A stretch of 64,000 bases of DNA, taken from positions 31,565 to 95,564 of the forward strand of contig DILB01000008.1 in assembly GCA_002424815.1 (NCBI GenBank), read 5' to 3'. Source of the stretch: Caryophanales bacterium UBA5603. GTDB taxonomy: Bacteria > Bacillota_I > Bacilli_A > Izemoplasmatales > Hujiaoplasmataceae. A program made the position numbers and the translations under genes. The notes below the pieces were generated by a model. It did not search any database, had not been told where the DNA came from, and worked only from the letters and a program-made list of their open reading frames with translations. Below, piece after piece: positions 27,019-35,947 of this stretch; the stretch's first letter is position 1, and each line of letters begins with the position of its first letter.

Positions 27019-27019
27019 C

Positions 27020-28174
27020 ATGACAAAATATGACTTAGACGCAATCATTTGCAGAGAAAATACTTGTAGTATTAAAAATGATTATCGTGATTGTGAAGAG
27101 ATGCTATGTATGTGGGTAGCAGATATGGATTTTGCCGTTGCTGAGCCTATTGTTGAAGCGATAAAAAAACGAGCTAATCATCCAATTTTTGGATATTCCT
27201 ATATTCCGGACCGTTTATATAAAGCCGTTTCGTCATGGTACGACCGCAGACAAGGTTATTGTTATGATCCAAAACAAATATTAACTTATTACAGTGTTGT
27301 TTCAGCAATCTCTTTAGTTTTAATTTCATTAACTCAAGAAGAAGATGTTGTTACGATAATGGCACCAACTTATATGAATTTTCCTCCCGCAGTAAATGGA
27401 GTAAACAGAAAAATCATATATTCCCCTTTAATCAATCGAGATAATCATTATGAAATTGATTTTGAAAATCTTGAAGATTGTCTCTCTAAATCTAAAGTAT
27501 TTTTACACTGCTCACCACATAATCCTGCTGGTCGAGTTTGGACTGAAGAGGAGCAATGCAAGATTGCAAGTTTGTGTTTAAAATATAAAGTATTAGTTAT
27601 CAGTGATGAAATTCACTCCGATTTAATTATGCCCACACACAAACACATTCCATTCATCACGGTTTGTGAAAATGCCAAGGATTTCACAATTACTTTGCTT
27701 TCAGCAACAAAAACATTCAATCTAGCTCATAACGGAGTCGCTTTCATTATGCCCGGAAATCAAGAGCATTATCAAACCATTAAAAAGAATATGGATAAAT
27801 TCCATCTCGGTTCCATGAATATTTTTGCAACAACAGCTGTTTTAGCCGCATATGAGTCTGGTGAGGAATGGCTTGAACAAGTTATTTTATATGTTGAAAA
27901 CAATTATAAAATTGCCAAAAATTTTATTGAAGAAAAATTATCAAAAATTAAAGTTTTACCTTTAGAAGGTACTTATTTGATGTGGCTAGATTGTCGCAAT
28001 TTAGGAATGTCAGTGACTGATTTTTTTGAAAAAAACGCAAAAATATTAGGTGAAGATGGCATCTTATTTGGTCAGTATGGCGCAGGGTACTATCGTATTA
28101 ATATTGCAACTTCCCGATTGATAATCGACAAAATGCTCAGTCGAATGGAGAAAACTTATCAAGAAATGCTTTAA
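27020..28174 (+). CDS. MalY/PatB-type PLP-dependent cystathionine beta-lyase
   Basis: Fold-type I PLP enzyme of the MalY/PatB C-S lyase family. Seen: the N-terminal WVADMDF, HNPAGRVW (168-174), VISDEIHSD (193-201) and PLP-Lys231 in SATKTFNLAHNG. I start at the ATG at 27020, with GGAGAG 8 nt upstream, giving 384 residues; the upstream frame from 26975 would run inside purB. Members cleave cystathionine or cysteine; some in Mollicutes-like genomes are annotated simply as aminotransferase. It sits 1 nt after purB, likely cotranscribed. Confidence 0.9.
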   Translation: MTKYDLDAIICRENTCSIKNDYRDCEEMLCMWVADMDFAVAEPIVEAIKKRANHPIFGYSYIPDRLYKAVSSWYDRRQGYCYDPKQILTYYSVVSAISLVLISLTQEEDVVTIMAPTYMNFPPAVNGVNRKIIYSPLINRDNHYEIDFENLEDCLSKSKVFLHCSPHNPAGRVWTEEEQCKIASLCLKYKVLVISDEIHSDLIMPTHKHIPFITVCENAKDFTITLLSATKTFNLAHNGVAFIMPGNQEHYQTIKKNMDKFHLGSMNIFATTAVLAAYESGEEWLEQVILYVENNYKIAKNFIEEKLSKIKVLPLEGTYLMWLDCRNLGMSVTDFFEKNAKILGEDGILFGQYGAGYYRINIATSRLIIDKMLSRMEKTYQEML

Positions 28175-28190
28175 TATGGGGGAAACCACA

Positions 28191-30131
28191 ATGAAGTTTA
28201 ACCATCAAAAAATATTTATATTGTTTTTGATATCAAGCATTTTTTGCTTGTCCTTTACTTTTCCGAAAATTTTGGCTGAACCCGCAAACAAAACCGCACT
28301 TATTGAAGAGCGAAATGCAATTAATCAAGTGATTGCTAACGCATCACTGTATATGGCAGAATCTTATAATGCTTTTAATTCAGACCTTTCTTTATTGGGA
28401 GGCATTGCTTATGTGGATGCCGTTATTCTTGATGATTTAGCAACTCAAGTCGAAGTAGACGAGTTAACCTATGCATTACAACAATTAAGATATAATCTAG
28501 TTACCAAATTGATTCATGCTTCAATTAATCTTCAGTTTCAACAAGCTGATACGGCTTCTCTCGTTGGATATACACTTCGCTCACAAAATGAATATCATAC
28601 CGAATTAGATCGAATTGAAGGCATTCTCAACGATCCTCGATCTGGAGATGTGAAGATATCACTTCTAAGTGGTGAAATCATAGAGGCTCACAACCTTTTA
28701 GTTTTTCTTGCCGATAAAACAGAATTGATGGCCTCGATGACGTTAGCGAATAATATTGCTATTTCGGATGGGTTGCTATATACACCGAATTCGTTTGCTT
28801 TGTTTTTATCTGCCCACGCGTTATTTGAAACACAAGTACTTGAAAAGTATTCTATGACAGTCAATCAAATTGTCAATCATTCTGATACTTCTGTTGATGA
28901 AGCTGAAGAGGCTTTAAATATTATAAACAACGCACTTTCTCTATTATACTTGCGACCGGATAAAACTGAATTAAACGAGGCATATCTTTCAGCTCTAAGT
29001 CATGATTTATCACCCTATACACCTAATTCTCAAGTTGTATTTCAAAACGGATTAACAAGTATAAAATCAATTATTGATAATCCAAATACATTAATGAATG
29101 ATTTAGAAATTGCATTGGTAGATTTAGTTAACCTCTATTTAGTTTTAGTTCCATTAGCAGATAAATCAGAATTGATAGCCGCTAATACCCTCGCAATGCT
29201 GGCTTATTATGAAGAGCGATTAGACTATACAACATCATCTTATTCTCTTTTTAAAGATGCTGTTTTTGCATATGGAACCTATCTATTTATTAATCAATTA
29301 ATTGCTGATCAAAACATTAGTCAAGAAGATGTGAATGAATGGGTTGAGACGATTAATGAAGCACTGTCTTTATTAGTAGTTAGAGCGGATGTCACTTTAC
29401 TTCAAATCGAATACGATCAACTTTTAAAAATTAACACAGCACCTTATACACCGGCGTCGATTTTTGATTTTGAAGAAGAAATAGATCGTATTGCAGCAAT
29501 ACTTTATAGTCGTAATACAGATCAAGCTTTGGCGGATCAAACACTTATCGAGGCAAAAAGCGCGTCAACACGACTTATCTTACTTGCAAACACCGACGAA
29601 CTAGAAACACTGATTGTAAGGATTGAAAGATATAAAGAATCGGATTATACAGCAACGTCATATGGATATTTAATGATTTTATATGAGCTTGCTAAGGAAC
29701 AACTTGAAAATCCTAATGTTTTACAATCTGTTATAGATGTCATGACGGTAGATATTAAACTTGCTATTTCACTGTTACGCCCGACACTATCACCGATTCT
29801 ATTGAAAGCGGGACAAGGATCAATTAACCTCCACGAATATATTGTGGTAGGAAATTCTTTTATTGTCAGTTATGAATCTAACAATCCTTCAATATTGTTC
29901 GTCGATGACGAAGGAAACATCAGAGGCCTTGCATATGGTAAAACCCATGTCCGTGTTACACTAGACAATGGACTATACGATGATATTCCTGTTTTTGTCA
30001 AAGCAAATGTTCAAACAGCAACGTTCGTTTTGGTTGTTACATTACCCTTTGTTTCGGCTGGAATAGCGATTGGATTACTCTCAGGAAATATAAAACCGAT
30101 GAAAATCATCAACAAAATAAAAAAAATATGA
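28191..30131 (+). CDS. Surface protein with FIVAR-like repeats, Ig-like domain and C-terminal membrane anchor
   Basis: Exported protein of 646 residues, function unknown. A signal peptide (MKFNHQKIFILFLISSIFCL, continuing to about residue 29) is followed by five or six helical repeats of ~90 residues. Each has a loosely repeated core (ADKTEL or PDKTEL, YTPNS, then INNALSLL), resembling FIVAR modules. A BIG2-like beta domain follows (YESNNPSILFVDDEGNIRG, about residues 550-605), then one membrane helix and a basic tail KPMKIINKIKKI. It has no lipobox and no LPXTG. GGGGG precedes the ATG at 28191. It may bind a surface glycan or matrix, which is inference from FIVAR proteins elsewhere. It closes the folD-purB operon, an odd partner. 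Confidence 0.78.
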   Translation: MKFNHQKIFILFLISSIFCLSFTFPKILAEPANKTALIEERNAINQVIANASLYMAESYNAFNSDLSLLGGIAYVDAVILDDLATQVEVDELTYALQQLRYNLVTKLIHASINLQFQQADTASLVGYTLRSQNEYHTELDRIEGILNDPRSGDVKISLLSGEIIEAHNLLVFLADKTELMASMTLANNIAISDGLLYTPNSFALFLSAHALFETQVLEKYSMTVNQIVNHSDTSVDEAEEALNIINNALSLLYLRPDKTELNEAYLSALSHDLSPYTPNSQVVFQNGLTSIKSIIDNPNTLMNDLEIALVDLVNLYLVLVPLADKSELIAANTLAMLAYYEERLDYTTSSYSLFKDAVFAYGTYLFINQLIADQNISQEDVNEWVETINEALSLLVVRADVTLLQIEYDQLLKINTAPYTPASIFDFEEEIDRIAAILYSRNTDQALADQTLIEAKSASTRLILLANTDELETLIVRIERYKESDYTATSYGYLMILYELAKEQLENPNVLQSVIDVMTVDIKLAISLLRPTLSPILLKAGQGSINLHEYIVVGNSFIVSYESNNPSILFVDDEGNIRGLAYGKTHVRVTLDNGLYDDIPVFVKANVQTATFVLVVTLPFVSAGIAIGLLSGNIKPMKIINKIKKI

Positions 30132-30175
30132 CTATAATTACATGATTATATAATAATTGACTAGGAGGTGAGAAA

Positions 30176-30448
30176 ATGTCTCAACAACGAAGATTATATC
30201 GTGATACTGATAATCAAAAAATATTTGGTGTTTGTTCCGGCTTAGCGGATTACCTTGAAGCTGATGTCACATTGATTCGAGTGATATGGTTGATTCTAGT
30301 TTTATGCGCCGGAACGGGTGTTTTGGCTTATATCATTATGGCCATTGTCATTGAACCTAAAAGCGTCGTAATGAAAAAAACAAAAGAAGATATAAAAGAA
30401 GCAGAAATTATTGACGATGATCCTTTTGCAAAATACGATAAAAAATAA
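30176..30448 (+). CDS. PspC domain protein
   Basis: A 90-residue single PspC-domain membrane protein (stress-associated family). RLYRDTDNQKIFGVCSGLAD is the diagnostic cytoplasmic start, followed by LIRVIWLILVLCAGTGVLAY as membrane segment and a charged tail rich in Lys and Glu/Asp. In Enterobacteria PspC senses membrane stress with PspB; in Firmicutes small PspC proteins are stand-alone. AGGAGGTG precedes the ATG. No other psp gene is nearby. Confidence 0.88.
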   Translation: MSQQRRLYRDTDNQKIFGVCSGLADYLEADVTLIRVIWLILVLCAGTGVLAYIIMAIVIEPKSVVMKKTKEDIKEAEIIDDDPFAKYDKK

Positions 30449-30463
30449 TAAGAATAAATAAAA

Positions 30464-30491
30464 TAAGTCGCTTTGAGAAAAGCGCTTTTTT
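30464..30491 (+). terminator. Terminator after the PspC gene
   Basis: Bulged hairpin AAGTCGCTTT / AAAAGCGCTT followed by a T-run. The T-run merges with the first PhoP-box-like hexamer. Confidence 0.6.
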
Positions 30492-30516
30492 TACGCAATC
30501 TTTACATTACTTTACA
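30490..30516 (+). promoter_or_regulatory. PhoP-box-like direct repeats upstream of pstS
   Basis: Three hexamers in phase: TTTACG (30490), TTTACA (30501), TTTACA (30511), with spacers of 5 and 4 bp. Bacilli PhoP boxes are TT(A/C/T)ACA repeats at about 11-bp steps. A -10-like GATAAT lies at 30539-30544. The phoP-phoR pair is encoded in the same locus. Confidence 0.65.
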
Positions 30517-30592
30517 ATCATATGATTTTTTAAATAGTGATAATAAACTAAAATGAAGGTGTAATTCATAATTTAAAAAGGAGAAAATTTAA

Positions 30593-31540
30593 ATGAAAAA
30601 AATTAGTTTATTTATCATGATATTATTAGTTGGTATTACAGTGTTGGCTTGCGGCGCGCAAACAACAACAACGGCAGTCACCTTTGATGAATCAAAATCT
30701 ATCAACGTTTATACTCGCGATACAACATCGGGAACACGCACAGGTTTTATGGAAGGTATCGGCTTTGCATCAGCAGCTACAAGCGATTCAGTATTAGTAC
30801 AAGGTTTTATCATCAAAGATAATACTGGAATTCTGAGCACACTAGCCATAGACGAATATGGTATTGGATATGTTTCATTATCAAGTGTTAACGATAGCGT
30901 AAAAGGATTGAATTTTAATGGAGTAGAACCGACAGAAGTTAATGTTATCAATGACACCTATGGTTTAAAACGTCCCTTTATGTACATGCTTCGTCAAGAT
31001 GGTGACTATCCAAACGATACGGTTGAAGCTATTGTCAAAGCTTTCGTAGCTTTCTTAAGCAGTTCAGATGGTGGAGATATCATTAATAATTCAGGTGCAA
31101 TTGCATTACCAAGCACACAAACTTGGGATCAAATAAAATCAAGTCATACAGTTTGTACACAAAATAATGCGGCTATTACCGTTAGATTTGGTGGTTCAGA
31201 CTCAATTCAAAAAGTTGCACAAGCTTTAACAGCAGCATTTATGCCTAAATGTGGTAATTTTATTGCCGAACACGATCATACCGGTTCAAGTGATGCGTAT
31301 AAAAGAACAAATGATCCGGCTATCAAAGATACAGCAGTTGGAAAAGATGTCGGCTTCTCATCTAGATTTTTCAGAGATGCAGAATTAAACGTTAATTCTA
31401 GTTTGCGCGGACAACTTGCTTGGGACGCTATCGTCGCAATCGTTCATGTCAATAATCCATTAAATAATGTTACAGCAGCGGATCTTAAAGCGATTTATGA
31501 AGGATCCTATCTTACTTGGGCAGCCCTCTTATCCAAATAA
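30593..31540 (+). CDS. pstS: Phosphate-binding lipoprotein PstS
   Basis: Surface receptor of the high-affinity phosphate importer. The lipobox is VLAC (Cys20), then a Thr-rich tether. Two phosphate-loop regions typical of PstS tandem lobes are visible: NVYTRDTTSGTR with GFMEGIG, and FGGSDSIQKVAQALT with HTGSSDAYKR. At 315 residues it is family length. It heads pstSCAB-phoU-phoPR, and an attenuating hairpin after it would give it higher expression than the permeases. Confidence 0.93.
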   Translation: MKKISLFIMILLVGITVLACGAQTTTTAVTFDESKSINVYTRDTTSGTRTGFMEGIGFASAATSDSVLVQGFIIKDNTGILSTLAIDEYGIGYVSLSSVNDSVKGLNFNGVEPTEVNVINDTYGLKRPFMYMLRQDGDYPNDTVEAIVKAFVAFLSSSDGGDIINNSGAIALPSTQTWDQIKSSHTVCTQNNAAITVRFGGSDSIQKVAQALTAAFMPKCGNFIAEHDHTGSSDAYKRTNDPAIKDTAVGKDVGFSSRFFRDAELNVNSSLRGQLAWDAIVAIVHVNNPLNNVTAADLKAIYEGSYLTWAALLSK

Positions 31541-31552
31541 ACAGTTTTACGA

Positions 31553-31582
31553 TTAAAAAAGACCCTTTAAGGGTTTTTTTCC
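31553..31582 (+). terminator. Intercistronic attenuator between pstS and pstC
   Basis: A-run, CCC/GGG stem (ACCC TTTA AGGGT) and long T-run between pstS and pstC. Partial termination would favour pstS. Confidence 0.7.
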
Positions 31583-31604
31583 ATCTTATGAGGAGGGTTA
31601 ATAT

Positions 31605-32567
31605 ATGCCAGATACTTTAAATTATTATCAAAAAAACAACTCTAAAAAAGGGTTGATTATTGATCGAATTGCTAAAAACATTTTTCTTTCCATGGCTATT
31701 CTTTCTTCGTCCTTTATTATAATAATTGCAGGAATAATATTAGTGAGAGGAATCATTCCTTTCACTACAGACAATCTGGGAATTGGAAGAGTTAGTTTAT
31801 TACGTTTTTTAACAGGAAACACCTGGTTAATAGGTCAAACATTTGCATCTAATTTGTATAGTATTGGTTTTATCATTGCTTCAACATTATTTATAACAAT
31901 ACTTTCATTATTAATCTCTTTTCCCGTGGGGGTATTGACGGCTTTATTTATTGCTAAAGTAGCTCCGCCGTCATTGGCAAAGATTTTAAGAACGGTTGTT
32001 GAAACACTAGCTTCAATTCCTTCCATTGTTTTTGGATTATTTGGAGCTGGGGTAATACTGAAAATAGTCTATGATTTTAGCGCCTTGATTGGTTATCAAT
32101 CGAAAGGTGGAAATTCAATTTTATCAGTGGTTATTGTGTTAGCGTTAATGACGATTCCGACAATCACAACAATATCAGAAGTCGCAATTCGTTCAGTTGA
32201 TCAATCAATTGAGCGAGGATCACTAGCCCTTGGAGCAAGTAAAACTCAGACCAATTTCAAAGTTGTTTTATCTTCAGCAAAATCAGGAATTTTTACTGCA
32301 GCTATATTAGGAATCGGAAGATCTTTAGGAGAAGCGACCGCAGTATCATTGGTTGCGGGGGGTAGACGTTCAGGTTTTTCGTTTGATTTACTTGACACGA
32401 CAAGCACTTTGACCACCATCATGCTTGAGGGTCTCAAGGAAACAACAGGAATAGACTATGATATTCGCTTCTCAGTTGGTTTAGTGTTAATGGTTGTCAT
32501 TTTACTAACTAATCTGCTCTTAAACGCTGTAAAAAGAAGGGTGGGAGTAGTGAATGTCAAAGAATAA
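31605..32567 (+). CDS. pstC: Phosphate ABC transporter permease PstC
   Basis: Membrane subunit of the phosphate importer, about six helices. The conserved permease loop (EAA-type) reads ERGSLALGASKTQTNFKVVL, preceded by ETLASIPSIVFGLFG and followed by GIGRSLGEATAV. At 320 residues it is normal. GAGGAGGG precedes the ATG. Its end overlaps pstA by 14 nt. Confidence 0.95.
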   Translation: MPDTLNYYQKNNSKKGLIIDRIAKNIFLSMAILSSSFIIIIAGIILVRGIIPFTTDNLGIGRVSLLRFLTGNTWLIGQTFASNLYSIGFIIASTLFITILSLLISFPVGVLTALFIAKVAPPSLAKILRTVVETLASIPSIVFGLFGAGVILKIVYDFSALIGYQSKGGNSILSVVIVLALMTIPTITTISEVAIRSVDQSIERGSLALGASKTQTNFKVVLSSAKSGIFTAAILGIGRSLGEATAVSLVAGGRRSGFSFDLLDTTSTLTTIMLEGLKETTGIDYDIRFSVGLVLMVVILLTNLLLNAVKRRVGVVNVKE

Positions 32568-33771
32568 AAAAAGAATGATTAAAGATGGAATATTACAAGG
32601 AATAACTTATTTATCGTCGACCGTTAGCTTAATAACCTTATTAGCTATTGTTCTATTTGTTTTTGGTAGAGGATATAAATTATTAAACTTTGATTTGATA
32701 GTTGAAAATTTTGAATCGCAAGGATATGTAGCAGATTTATTTGATGATTTTATCTTTTGTGATTGTCCGGCAACTATCGATTTATCTGATGATTTTTATT
32801 ATTCTGAAAAATGGGGTATAGCGCTCAGTGATGGAACAGATTTGTTGGGAAAAAACATTATTGAGATTGAATACATTCACCCTGATAGTCCTTTTAAAAT
32901 GGTTCAGGACAAAGGAATTGGTGAAGAACCAATTATTCTGAGAACAGATTATGATATCATACGAATCGCCTTTGAAGATTACCCTACAGCGTTATCTCGT
33001 TATGGGGCTAAAAATATGATTGATTCTTTAAATGCTAATAATAGTATTAGAGAAATCGAATTTAGAACCAAAGGTGGAGGTGTACGCGGATCGATCTTGA
33101 CAACGATTTATTTAATCGGAATGACGTTAATGATTGCTCTTCCAATTGGTGTAGGTGCAGCAATTTATCTGAATGAATATGCTCCTATCAATCGAATTAC
33201 AAAATTAATGCGATCATTAATAGAAACATTAACAGGCGTCCCTTCAATAATCTATGGATTGATGGGTCTTGCAATTTTTGTTCCATTAACCGTTAATTTA
33301 ACAAGTGCAACGGGAGGGAACTTAATATCAGGCGCGTTGACGCTTGCCGTTATTCTCATGCCGGTCATTATCAGAACAACAGAAGAAAGTTTAAAAGTAG
33401 TTCCCGACGAATATCGACAAGCATCCTTAGCTGTCGGAGCTAATAAAACGCAAACAACTTTTAAAGTAGTGCTTCCTAGTGCTTTACCGGGAATATTAAC
33501 AGCAACATTGTTAGCTATTGGAAGAATTATTGGTGAATCGGCTGCTTTAGTGTTTGCGATAGGAACCTCAATAAAAGACGATGTATCTTTGACGGGTAAA
33601 TCAACAACACTTGCTGTGCACATCTGGGCAATGATGACAGATGAACCAGCGAATATCGAACTTTCAGCGACGATTGCAATTATCATTATTTTTATCGTAG
33701 TAATACTTAACATTATTATTAAGATTATATCTTCAAGATATCTTAAGCAAAAAATGGGGGCGAGCTCATGA
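32554..33771 (+). CDS. pstA: Phosphate ABC transporter permease PstA with extracytoplasmic insertion
   Basis: Second membrane subunit. The core is typical: IETLTGVPSIIYGLMGLAIF, the EAA-type loop RQASLAVGANKTQTTFKVVL and AIGRIIGESAAL. It is 405 residues instead of about 290-300. The extra length lies between helix 1 (~18-38) and helix 2 (~180-200), outside the membrane. Residues ~86-172 of this part read like a PDZ fold: WGIAL, then IIEIEYIHPDSPF, DIIRI, a helix AKNMIDSLN and a last strand EIEFRT. A PDZ-like sensor in PstA is unusual. It overlaps pstB by 4 nt. Confidence 0.93.
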   Translation: MSKNKKRMIKDGILQGITYLSSTVSLITLLAIVLFVFGRGYKLLNFDLIVENFESQGYVADLFDDFIFCDCPATIDLSDDFYYSEKWGIALSDGTDLLGKNIIEIEYIHPDSPFKMVQDKGIGEEPIILRTDYDIIRIAFEDYPTALSRYGAKNMIDSLNANNSIREIEFRTKGGGVRGSILTTIYLIGMTLMIALPIGVGAAIYLNEYAPINRITKLMRSLIETLTGVPSIIYGLMGLAIFVPLTVNLTSATGGNLISGALTLAVILMPVIIRTTEESLKVVPDEYRQASLAVGANKTQTTFKVVLPSALPGILTATLLAIGRIIGESAALVFAIGTSIKDDVSLTGKSTTLAVHIWAMMTDEPANIELSATIAIIIIFIVVILNIIIKIISSRYLKQKMGASS

Positions 33772-34535
33772 ATTGTAGTATTGAAAAAAATATCATTGTT
33801 GAGAATCTAAATCTTTATTACGGAACGAAACAAGCACTATTCAACATCGATATGGAGATTCCTAGAAATAAAGTGACTGCATTGATTGGCCCTTCTGGGT
33901 GTGGCAAATCAACATTTCTTCGATCAATTAATCGTATGAATGATTTAATTCCTAAATGTCGAATAGATGGATCAATTACTTACTGTGGGGAAAACATCTA
34001 TGGTCAAGGAATGGATGTCATCGATTTACGTCGAAAAGTGGGGATGGTGTTTCAAAAACCTAATCCTTTTCCAATGAGTATTTTTGAAAATGTCGCTTAT
34101 GGACTTCGCTGTCAAGGAGTCAAAGATAAAATTGAATTACAAAAAACAGTTAAAAAAGCATTGGTTGATGCAGCGCTTTATGATGAAGTTAAAGATAGAC
34201 TTAAGGAAAATGCACTTAGTCTTTCTGGCGGACAACAACAACGACTTTGTATTGCTCGCGCAATTGCGTTGTCACCCGATGTAATCCTAATGGATGAGCC
34301 TACTAGTGCTCTTGATCCAATCGCAACAGCGAAAATCGAAGATTTAATAAACGAATTAAAAAAAGACTATACAATTATTATCGTTACTCATAATATGCAA
34401 CAAGCCTTGAGAATTTCTGATTTTACAGCTTTCTTTTTAATGGGAGAACTCATGGAATTTGACGAAACATCTAAAATATTTAGTCACCCAAAACATCAAA
34501 AAACCGAAGATTATATTACCGGTCGTTTTGGTTAA
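33768..34535 (+). CDS. pstB: Phosphate ABC transporter ATPase PstB
   Basis: Energises phosphate import. Walker A GPSGCGKST, the Q-loop MVFQKPNPFPMS (specific to PstB), signature LSGGQQQRLCIARA, Walker B ILMDEPTSALDP and the H-loop IVTHNMQQA are all present. At 255 residues it is normal length. Its stop lies right next to an internal promoter for phoU. Confidence 0.97.
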   Translation: MNCSIEKNIIVENLNLYYGTKQALFNIDMEIPRNKVTALIGPSGCGKSTFLRSINRMNDLIPKCRIDGSITYCGENIYGQGMDVIDLRRKVGMVFQKPNPFPMSIFENVAYGLRCQGVKDKIELQKTVKKALVDAALYDEVKDRLKENALSLSGGQQQRLCIARAIALSPDVILMDEPTSALDPIATAKIEDLINELKKDYTIIIVTHNMQQALRISDFTAFFLMGELMEFDETSKIFSHPKHQKTEDYITGRFG

Positions 34536-34539
34536 TCGT

Positions 34540-34568
34540 TTGAATAAGAAGTCATTTAGAAGTATAAT
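34540..34568 (+). promoter_or_regulatory. Internal promoter for phoU-phoP-phoR
   Basis: TTGAAT (34540-34545), 17-bp spacer, TATAAT (34563-34568), starting 5 bp after the pstB stop. It would keep the regulators expressed when the pst promoter is off. Confidence 0.75.
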
Positions 34569-34586
34569 AGAGAAAAGAGGGATAAT

Positions 34587-35249
34587 ATGACTTATCGCGC
34601 TAAGTTTGAACAAGAACTTGAAGATTTAAAACTCGAATTAATAAAAATGGGAGATATCGTCATTAGCAATATTAACGATGGACTAAAATCATTCTTATCA
34701 ATGGATATTACACTCGCAGAAATGACAATCAAAAAAGATAAAATGGTCAACGATTACGAAAAAACCATTGAAAAAAAATGTCTTCAAATCATTTTAAAGG
34801 AACAACCTGTTGCAAAAGATCTTCGTTTAATTACATCTGTCTTAAAAATGATTACGGATCTCGAACGAATCGGTGATCATGCGGCTGATATTTCAAAAAT
34901 GACCATTTTCATGCAAAAATCATTAAAACCTTATGTTATTCCACATATGAAGTTAATGACAGAAGCATCACAAAAAATGATAAAAAAAGCACTTGACTCA
35001 TTTGTAAAACAAGATTTAGGACTTGCTAATGCCGTCATTAACGATGATGATGAAGTCGATGCTTATTTCGAAGAAATTAAGGGCATTGTAGCTGAAGCGA
35101 TTCGACACAACGAAATCGATGCAGACTATGCCTTATACATGATGATGGTTGCTAAATATTTAGAACGTATTAGCGATCATGCAGTTAATATCGGTGAATG
35201 GGTCATTTTTTCGGTTTTAGGCGAACACAATCATAACGTCATATTTTAA
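34587..35249 (+). CDS. phoU: Phosphate transport regulator PhoU
   Basis: Cytoplasmic three-helix-bundle protein that links Pst state to the PhoR kinase. Two PhoU repeats are present, each with a metal-binding E/DxxxD motif: DLERIGDHAADIS in the first and YLERISDHAVNIGEW in the second. At 220 residues it is normal. AGAGGG precedes the ATG. Confidence 0.95.
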   Translation: MTYRAKFEQELEDLKLELIKMGDIVISNINDGLKSFLSMDITLAEMTIKKDKMVNDYEKTIEKKCLQIILKEQPVAKDLRLITSVLKMITDLERIGDHAADISKMTIFMQKSLKPYVIPHMKLMTEASQKMIKKALDSFVKQDLGLANAVINDDDEVDAYFEEIKGIVAEAIRHNEIDADYALYMMMVAKYLERISDHAVNIGEWVIFSVLGEHNHNVIF

Positions 35250-35260
35250 GGAGCCAGCGT

Positions 35261-35947
35261 ATGAAACAACGAATTTATTCTGTTGAAGACGATCCAAACA
35301 TCTCCCATATTATTCATATTGCTCTTGATAATTCCGGGTATGATATCCATTCTTTTCCTGATGCCAAAAGTATATTTTTAGAAATGGAAAATAATGTACC
35401 CGATTTGATCTTGCTGGATATTATGCTCCCGGATTTTGATGGCATTGAAATACTAAAGAAATTAAAAGAACATCCTGTTTACCAAAATATTCCAGTTATG
35501 ATTATATCGGCAAAATCATCAGAATTAGATAAAGTCATTGGATTAGATTGTGGCGCAGATGATTATCTACAAAAACCTTTTGGTGTTTTAGAGTTAATTA
35601 GTCGAGTTAAAGCCTTACTCAGACGTTCAAAAAAAGAAGACAACGGCATTGTTTTAAGTGCTGGAGAATTGACGCTCGATTTGACTGAACATCAATGCTT
35701 TTATCGTAACGAACTAATATCTTTGACCACAAAGGAATTTCAATTAGTAAAACTACTGATGCAAAACCTTAATAAAACCGTTACACGTGAAGATATTTTT
35801 AAAACGGTATGGGGATATGATTTTTTAGGAGAAACGCGAACATTAGACGTACACGTGAAAGAAGTAAGGCAAAAGTTCACCAAGATAGGAATGAATGAAG
35901 ATGTCATTCAAACCATTCGTGGCGTGGGCTATAAATTAGCGTTATGA
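35261..35947 (+). CDS. phoP: OmpR-type response regulator, PhoP/PhoB-like
   Basis: Two-component regulator. The receiver domain (~1-115) has the acidic pocket EDDPN, phosphoacceptor Asp in LILLDIMLPDFDG, and Lys in YLQKPFG. The winged helix (~130-228) carries TTKEFQLVKLL and RTLDVHVKEVRQK. It lies between phoU and a histidine kinase, so PhoP is the natural call. It should bind the TTTACA repeats upstream of pstS. AAGGAG precedes the ATG. Confidence 0.9.
   Translation: MKQRIYSVEDDPNISHIIHIALDNSGYDIHSFPDAKSIFLEMENNVPDLILLDIMLPDFDGIEILKKLKEHPVYQNIPVMIISAKSSELDKVIGLDCGADDYLQKPFGVLELISRVKALLRRSKKEDNGIVLSAGELTLDLTEHQCFYRNELISLTTKEFQLVKLLMQNLNKTVTREDIFKTVWGYDFLGETRTLDVHVKEVRQKFTKIGMNEDVIQTIRGVGYKLAL

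Noticed and set aside
26975..27019. Upstream start of the MalY/PatB gene
   Set aside because: Would lie entirely within purB; ATG 27020 has GGAGAG and matches the family N-terminus.
33252..33713. Long minus-strand open frames opposite pstA, mnmE and the SBP genes
   Set aside because: Shadow frames of AT-rich genes with no ribosome sites and no recognisable motifs.
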